Below, piece by piece: positions 23,993 through 26,322 of a stretch of 26,322 nt of DNA; within the stretch, counting starts at the first letter, position 1; every line of letters starts with the position of its first letter. Below the pieces are notes generated by a model. It was not told where the DNA came from. It saw nothing but the letters and a program-made list of their open reading frames with translations, and searched no databases. Source of the stretch: Caldifarciminota bacterium (GTDB taxonomy: Bacteria; Hydrothermota; UBA3073; NMUJ01); assembly GCA_021158725.1 (NCBI GenBank), contig JAGGUB010000046.1, positions 1 to 26,322 of the forward strand, written 5' to 3'. The position numbers and the translations under genes were made by a program.

Positions 23993-24937
23993 TCACGCCA
24001 CAATTTTATAAATAGAAAAGGCAATTATAGCTGATATTAAAGGGGTAGCTATCCAACCAATTATAATTTTTATTATTATGCTCCTATTTATCGCAGTAAC
24101 ACCACGTACCAAACCCACCCCTATGACACCACCTACTATTGCCTGTGAAGTTGATACCGGTATACCGAGTATTGAAAACATATGTACAACGATGGCGATC
24201 GAAAGTTGTGCCGCACACGCAGTTATGGGATCTAACAATGTGATACTCTTACCGACGGTCTCTGATACTCTGTGCCCATATGTTATTGAGCCCAACGCTA
24301 TGGATAATCCACCTATAATTGCAAGCCACCTCAGTTTGATAACACCCAAGTTGGCGATCGGTCCCACTGCATTACCAGCGTGATTTGCACCTAATGAATA
24401 AGCCATATAACTTATGGTAACCACAAGCAATACGGTGATAAAGCGTTCCCATACTCGGATGCGTTTCACCTTACGTGCGAGTGCATTCAAAATGTGATAT
24501 AACCCATATGCGATGACAAGTGTAGCAATTGGATTTATTATCCAACAGAGGATTATTGATAGGACTTCGTTCCAAGCAATGTTTGCACCAACACTTAAAC
24601 TCACTCCCGTAACCCCACCAACTATTGCCTGTGAGGTGGATACAGGTAACTTCAGATACGTAGCTATTGTGACAAAAGCACCTGCCGATAGCAATGCTAT
24701 GATGATTGCTGGTACAGGTATTACTTCGGTTACAATACCCTTACCTATTGTTTCGATTACCCGTTCGCCTTGTATGGAAGCACCAAGGATAATAAATATA
24801 GCTATAAGGATGACAGCCTTACTGTAGGAGATCAAGCCCGACCCCACTGCGGTACCAATACAGTTAGCTGTATCGTTTGCACCTATATTCCAGCCCACAT
24901 ATATACCAGCTGCCACCAACAATATGACAGACGACAT
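23993..24937 (-). CDS. pit: PiT family phosphate transporter (short, archaeal-type form) with an altered second signature
   Basis: A 314-residue membrane protein with the two-repeat PiT fold: GANDTANC (19-26) in the first repeat, GANHAGNA (183-190) in the second, and PVSTSQAIVGGV in both (starting near 98 and 260). It lacks the long central loop of the other PiT (400 residues) and resembles the compact forms common in archaea. The second signature has His186 where the family usually has Asp, and Gly188 where it has Ala. Asp in this motif belongs to the ion/phosphate site, so ion coupling or substrate may differ (inference). It starts three bases after the stop of its DUF47 partner. Confidence 0.88.
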   Translation of the reverse strand: MSSVILLVAAGIYVGWNIGANDTANCIGTAVGSGLISYSKAVILIAIFIILGASIQGERVIETIGKGIVTEVIPVPAIIIALLSAGAFVTIATYLKLPVSTSQAIVGGVTGVSLSVGANIAWNEVLSIILCWIINPIATLVIAYGLYHILNALARKVKRIRVWERFITVLLVVTISYMAYSLGANHAGNAVGPIANLGVIKLRWLAIIGGLSIALGSITYGHRVSETVGKSITLLDPITACAAQLSIAIVVHMFSILGIPVSTSQAIVGGVIGVGLVRGVTAINRSIIIKIIIGWIATPLISAIIAFSIYKIVA

Positions 24938-24940
24938 AAG

Positions 24941-25588
24941 CTACACTCTATACTTGACGGTCAGTATTTCTATGCGATCGGAGGCGTTTTGTATAAGATC
25001 TGATATATCTGCAATGTTTCGTATCAACTCCCTCAAAATTATCTTTAGGGCAAGATCGATATCTAAATTGAAGACATTTTTGATTAACTCACGTTCGAGC
25101 TGATCGACCTCACTTTCGATGATATTAACTTTCACTGCTTCATCTACCACTTTTGTCATATCGACATCAAGTAGATCGAACATATTCTTCAAATGTGGCA
25201 ACCCCACAATGGTGCGGTCGGTCAACTCCTTTATGGCATCATGTAATGAATCAGGTATTTGGGGTCTTACCAACATGTAAAAATCAACTACAGCTTCAGC
25301 TTTATCTGCAATTTTATCGATACGTTCCGCTATCTCTATATAATCTTCACGCAGGAATGGCAAAAATGCACCTCCGTGTATCTCCTTTTCGATATTCCTA
25401 CGTATAGTGTCTGCTTTGCTCTCCAGCTTGTGTACATCGAGTGCATTCTCCTCATGAAGTGGGTTATTATTGAGGTAATTGATCGTCATCTCTTTGAATT
25501 TGGCCAAACACTCCCCAACTGTATTGAGGTGCTCATTGAACAGTAAATAAACCTTATGCTCCCTTCTACGTACGTGTTTGAACATCAT
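24941..25588 (-). CDS. DUF47 family (PhoU-like) accessory protein, second copy
   Basis: A 215-residue soluble, helical protein of the DUF47 family: N-terminal KHVRRREHKVYLLFNEHL, then VHKLESKADTIRRNIEKEIH (~52-71), the ERIDKIADKAEAVVDFY segment (~88-104), IIESEVDQLERELIKNVF in the second half, and IRNIADISDLIQNASDRIEI near the end. It is only distantly similar to the first DUF47 protein of this window and belongs to the branch that pairs with short PiT transporters. A leader with AAAGGGGTG precedes two consecutive ATG codons; I chose the first. The coding region begins about 25 bases after the terminator of the upstream barrel gene, so read-through expression is possible. Probable role: cytoplasmic regulator of the adjacent pit gene. 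Confidence 0.85.
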   Translation of the reverse strand: MMFKHVRRREHKVYLLFNEHLNTVGECLAKFKEMTINYLNNNPLHEENALDVHKLESKADTIRRNIEKEIHGGAFLPFLREDYIEIAERIDKIADKAEAVVDFYMLVRPQIPDSLHDAIKELTDRTIVGLPHLKNMFDLLDVDMTKVVDEAVKVNIIESEVDQLERELIKNVFNLDIDLALKIILRELIRNIADISDLIQNASDRIEILTVKYRV

Positions 25589-25610
25589 TTACACCCCTTT
25601 ATTGCTACGG

Positions 25611-25655
25611 GATAAAATAATAAAAAAGGGGGTGAAGAGCTCTCCACCCCCTTTT
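25611..25655 (-). terminator. Intrinsic terminator of the outer-membrane barrel gene
   Basis: On the minus strand, an 11-base-pair perfect stem (AAAAGGGGGTG at 25624-25634 pairing with CACCCCCTTTT at 25645-25655) encloses a partly self-complementary loop containing AGAGCTCT. A T-rich run (TTTTTTATTATTTT) follows. It lies 16 bases after the barrel gene stop. It is the only clear intrinsic terminator I find in the window. Confidence 0.88.
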
Positions 25656-25671
25656 AAAGAACCGTTTTAGA

Positions 25672-26322
25672 TTAGAACGATTTGAATACGAAGAAGTAGC
25701 CACCGAGAGCGTTCGTAGCGTCGTCACCGAAGTTATCCTTATTCGGCATGAACATACCAGCAGTGAACCCAAGATCCACGATATCGTTATAGTTATAGTA
25801 GACAAAGACCGCTACTTCTTGTCCACGAGTGAGGAGCCCTGTCTTCTTTATGTAAATGGTATCACCAGCGGCGGTTTCAATGATACCTTTTTTGTCAAAC
25901 CCATAACCGAAGAAATCGAATCTCACCGATAGCGGGCCAGAAGCATACCCTACGTATACATCGAGTACATTCTGGTTGGTCATCCATGGATCCCAATCCG
26001 CTACACATGCAAAGCTAGCTGGAGTCAACATAGTATGTGCTGGTCCGAAGCCGGGCCACCATTTATAGAACCCATAGGTGTACGGGCCATCGAGTGGTGT
26101 TGTATAAAGTTCGTTTTTGTCGGTAGTTGATGTATCATCGCCACTGAATGCAGCATAGGCAACACCGAACGAGAACGGTCCTGTTGAGTAACCCACTTTC
26201 GCCATATAGTGCATACCACCATAGCTCATATCAGTTAGTTCGTTTTTACCACCCATCATCGTGAACTCAACCACATAGTCCACACCAGCAAAAGGTGAAC
26301 CTTCCGAATGTACACCGAACCA
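25672..26322 (-). CDS. C-terminal part of an outer-membrane beta-barrel (porin-like) protein (partial)
   Basis: The frame stays open to the right edge, so this is the last ~216 codons of a longer gene; the GTG at 26283 is internal. The sequence is a series of amphipathic, Tyr/Phe/Gly-rich strands alternating with polar loops, for example YMAKVGYSTGPFSFGVAYAAF, NVLDVYVGYASGPLSVRFDFFGYGF, EVAVFVYYNYNDIVDLGFTAGMF and GGYFFVFKSF. It ends in Phe after an aromatic strand, the signal recognised by the BAM machinery. A porin or similar channel is likely; substrate and family cannot be named. Its presence, with the BamD-like lipoprotein, shows an outer membrane. A strong terminator follows the stop. 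Confidence 0.8.
   Translation of the reverse strand, partial: WFGVHSEGSPFAGVDYVVEFTMMGGKNELTDMSYGGMHYMAKVGYSTGPFSFGVAYAAFSGDDTSTTDKNELYTTPLDGPYTYGFYKWWPGFGPAHTMLTPASFACVADWDPWMTNQNVLDVYVGYASGPLSVRFDFFGYGFDKKGIIETAAGDTIYIKKTGLLTRGQEVAVFVYYNYNDIVDLGFTAGMFMPNKDNFGDDATNALGGYFFVFKSF

Noticed and set aside
24078..24827. Similar DNA segments around 24120-24150 and 24610-24640 as a dispersed repeat
   Set aside because: They encode the two PVSTSQAIVGGV segments of the PiT internal duplication, so the similarity is explained by the protein.

Overview
The window reads as a compact chromosomal stretch from a didermic, probably anaerobic and thermophilic, uncultured bacterium. The bacterial core is clear: a full-length RpoC, a Pol III delta subunit, SecD/SecF, a BamD-like lipoprotein, and a C-terminal beta-barrel fragment ending in Phe. 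Archaeal-type ion and energy genes sit beside it: an A/V-type ATPase, pyruvate:ferredoxin oxidoreductase beta, and DUF47-PiT pairs. This mix would suit a WOR-3/Stahlbacteria-like or similar candidate phylum, but that placement is inference. No rRNA, tRNA, CRISPR array or insertion sequence was seen, and no gene-free stretch exceeds about 125 bases.

Layout. 1-391 is the end of a secreted protein entering from the left. 393-2312 (-) is a one-frame fusion of a Maf nucleotide pyrophosphatase with an RlmD/TrmA-type RNA m5U methyltransferase. 2389-4263 (+) is a DUF47-PiT phosphate-uptake pair, meeting a nitrilase-family gene (-) end to end. 5133-7439 (+) is a KtrB-KtrA potassium system plus a small TPR protein. 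12137-7449 (-) is an A/V-ATPase operon in the order H-I-K-E-C-F, without A, B or D. Its proteolipid carries the ligand set known for Na+ binding. 12220-15534 (+) is an overlapping operon of porB, purine nucleoside phosphorylase, bamD-like and holA. 15635-19738 (+) is rpoC with its own promoter and no rpoB beside it. A 29-codon single-TM protein follows, then secD-secF (19862-22502). 23884-22499 (-) is a GlcD-like FAD oxidase. 25588-23993 (-) is a second, distinct DUF47-PiT pair. 25672 to the right edge (-) is the end of an outer-membrane barrel protein with a clear intrinsic terminator.

How the genes work together. Ion homeostasis dominates: two phosphate systems, K+ uptake, and a probably Na+-coupled rotary ATPase. 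The rest is information processing, envelope biogenesis and central metabolism, arranged in tightly overlapping operons.

Regulation. Several first genes of units share one promoter geometry: a TTGnnn element, a 16-base spacer, a TAnnnT-like box, then 5-6 bases to ATG. This predicts leaderless mRNAs. Other genes (rpoC, ktrA, atpK, glcD, second DUF47) have strong Shine-Dalgarno sequences. The most interesting item is the Maf-methyltransferase fusion, which may couple RNA m5U formation to removal of m5UTP from the nucleotide pool.
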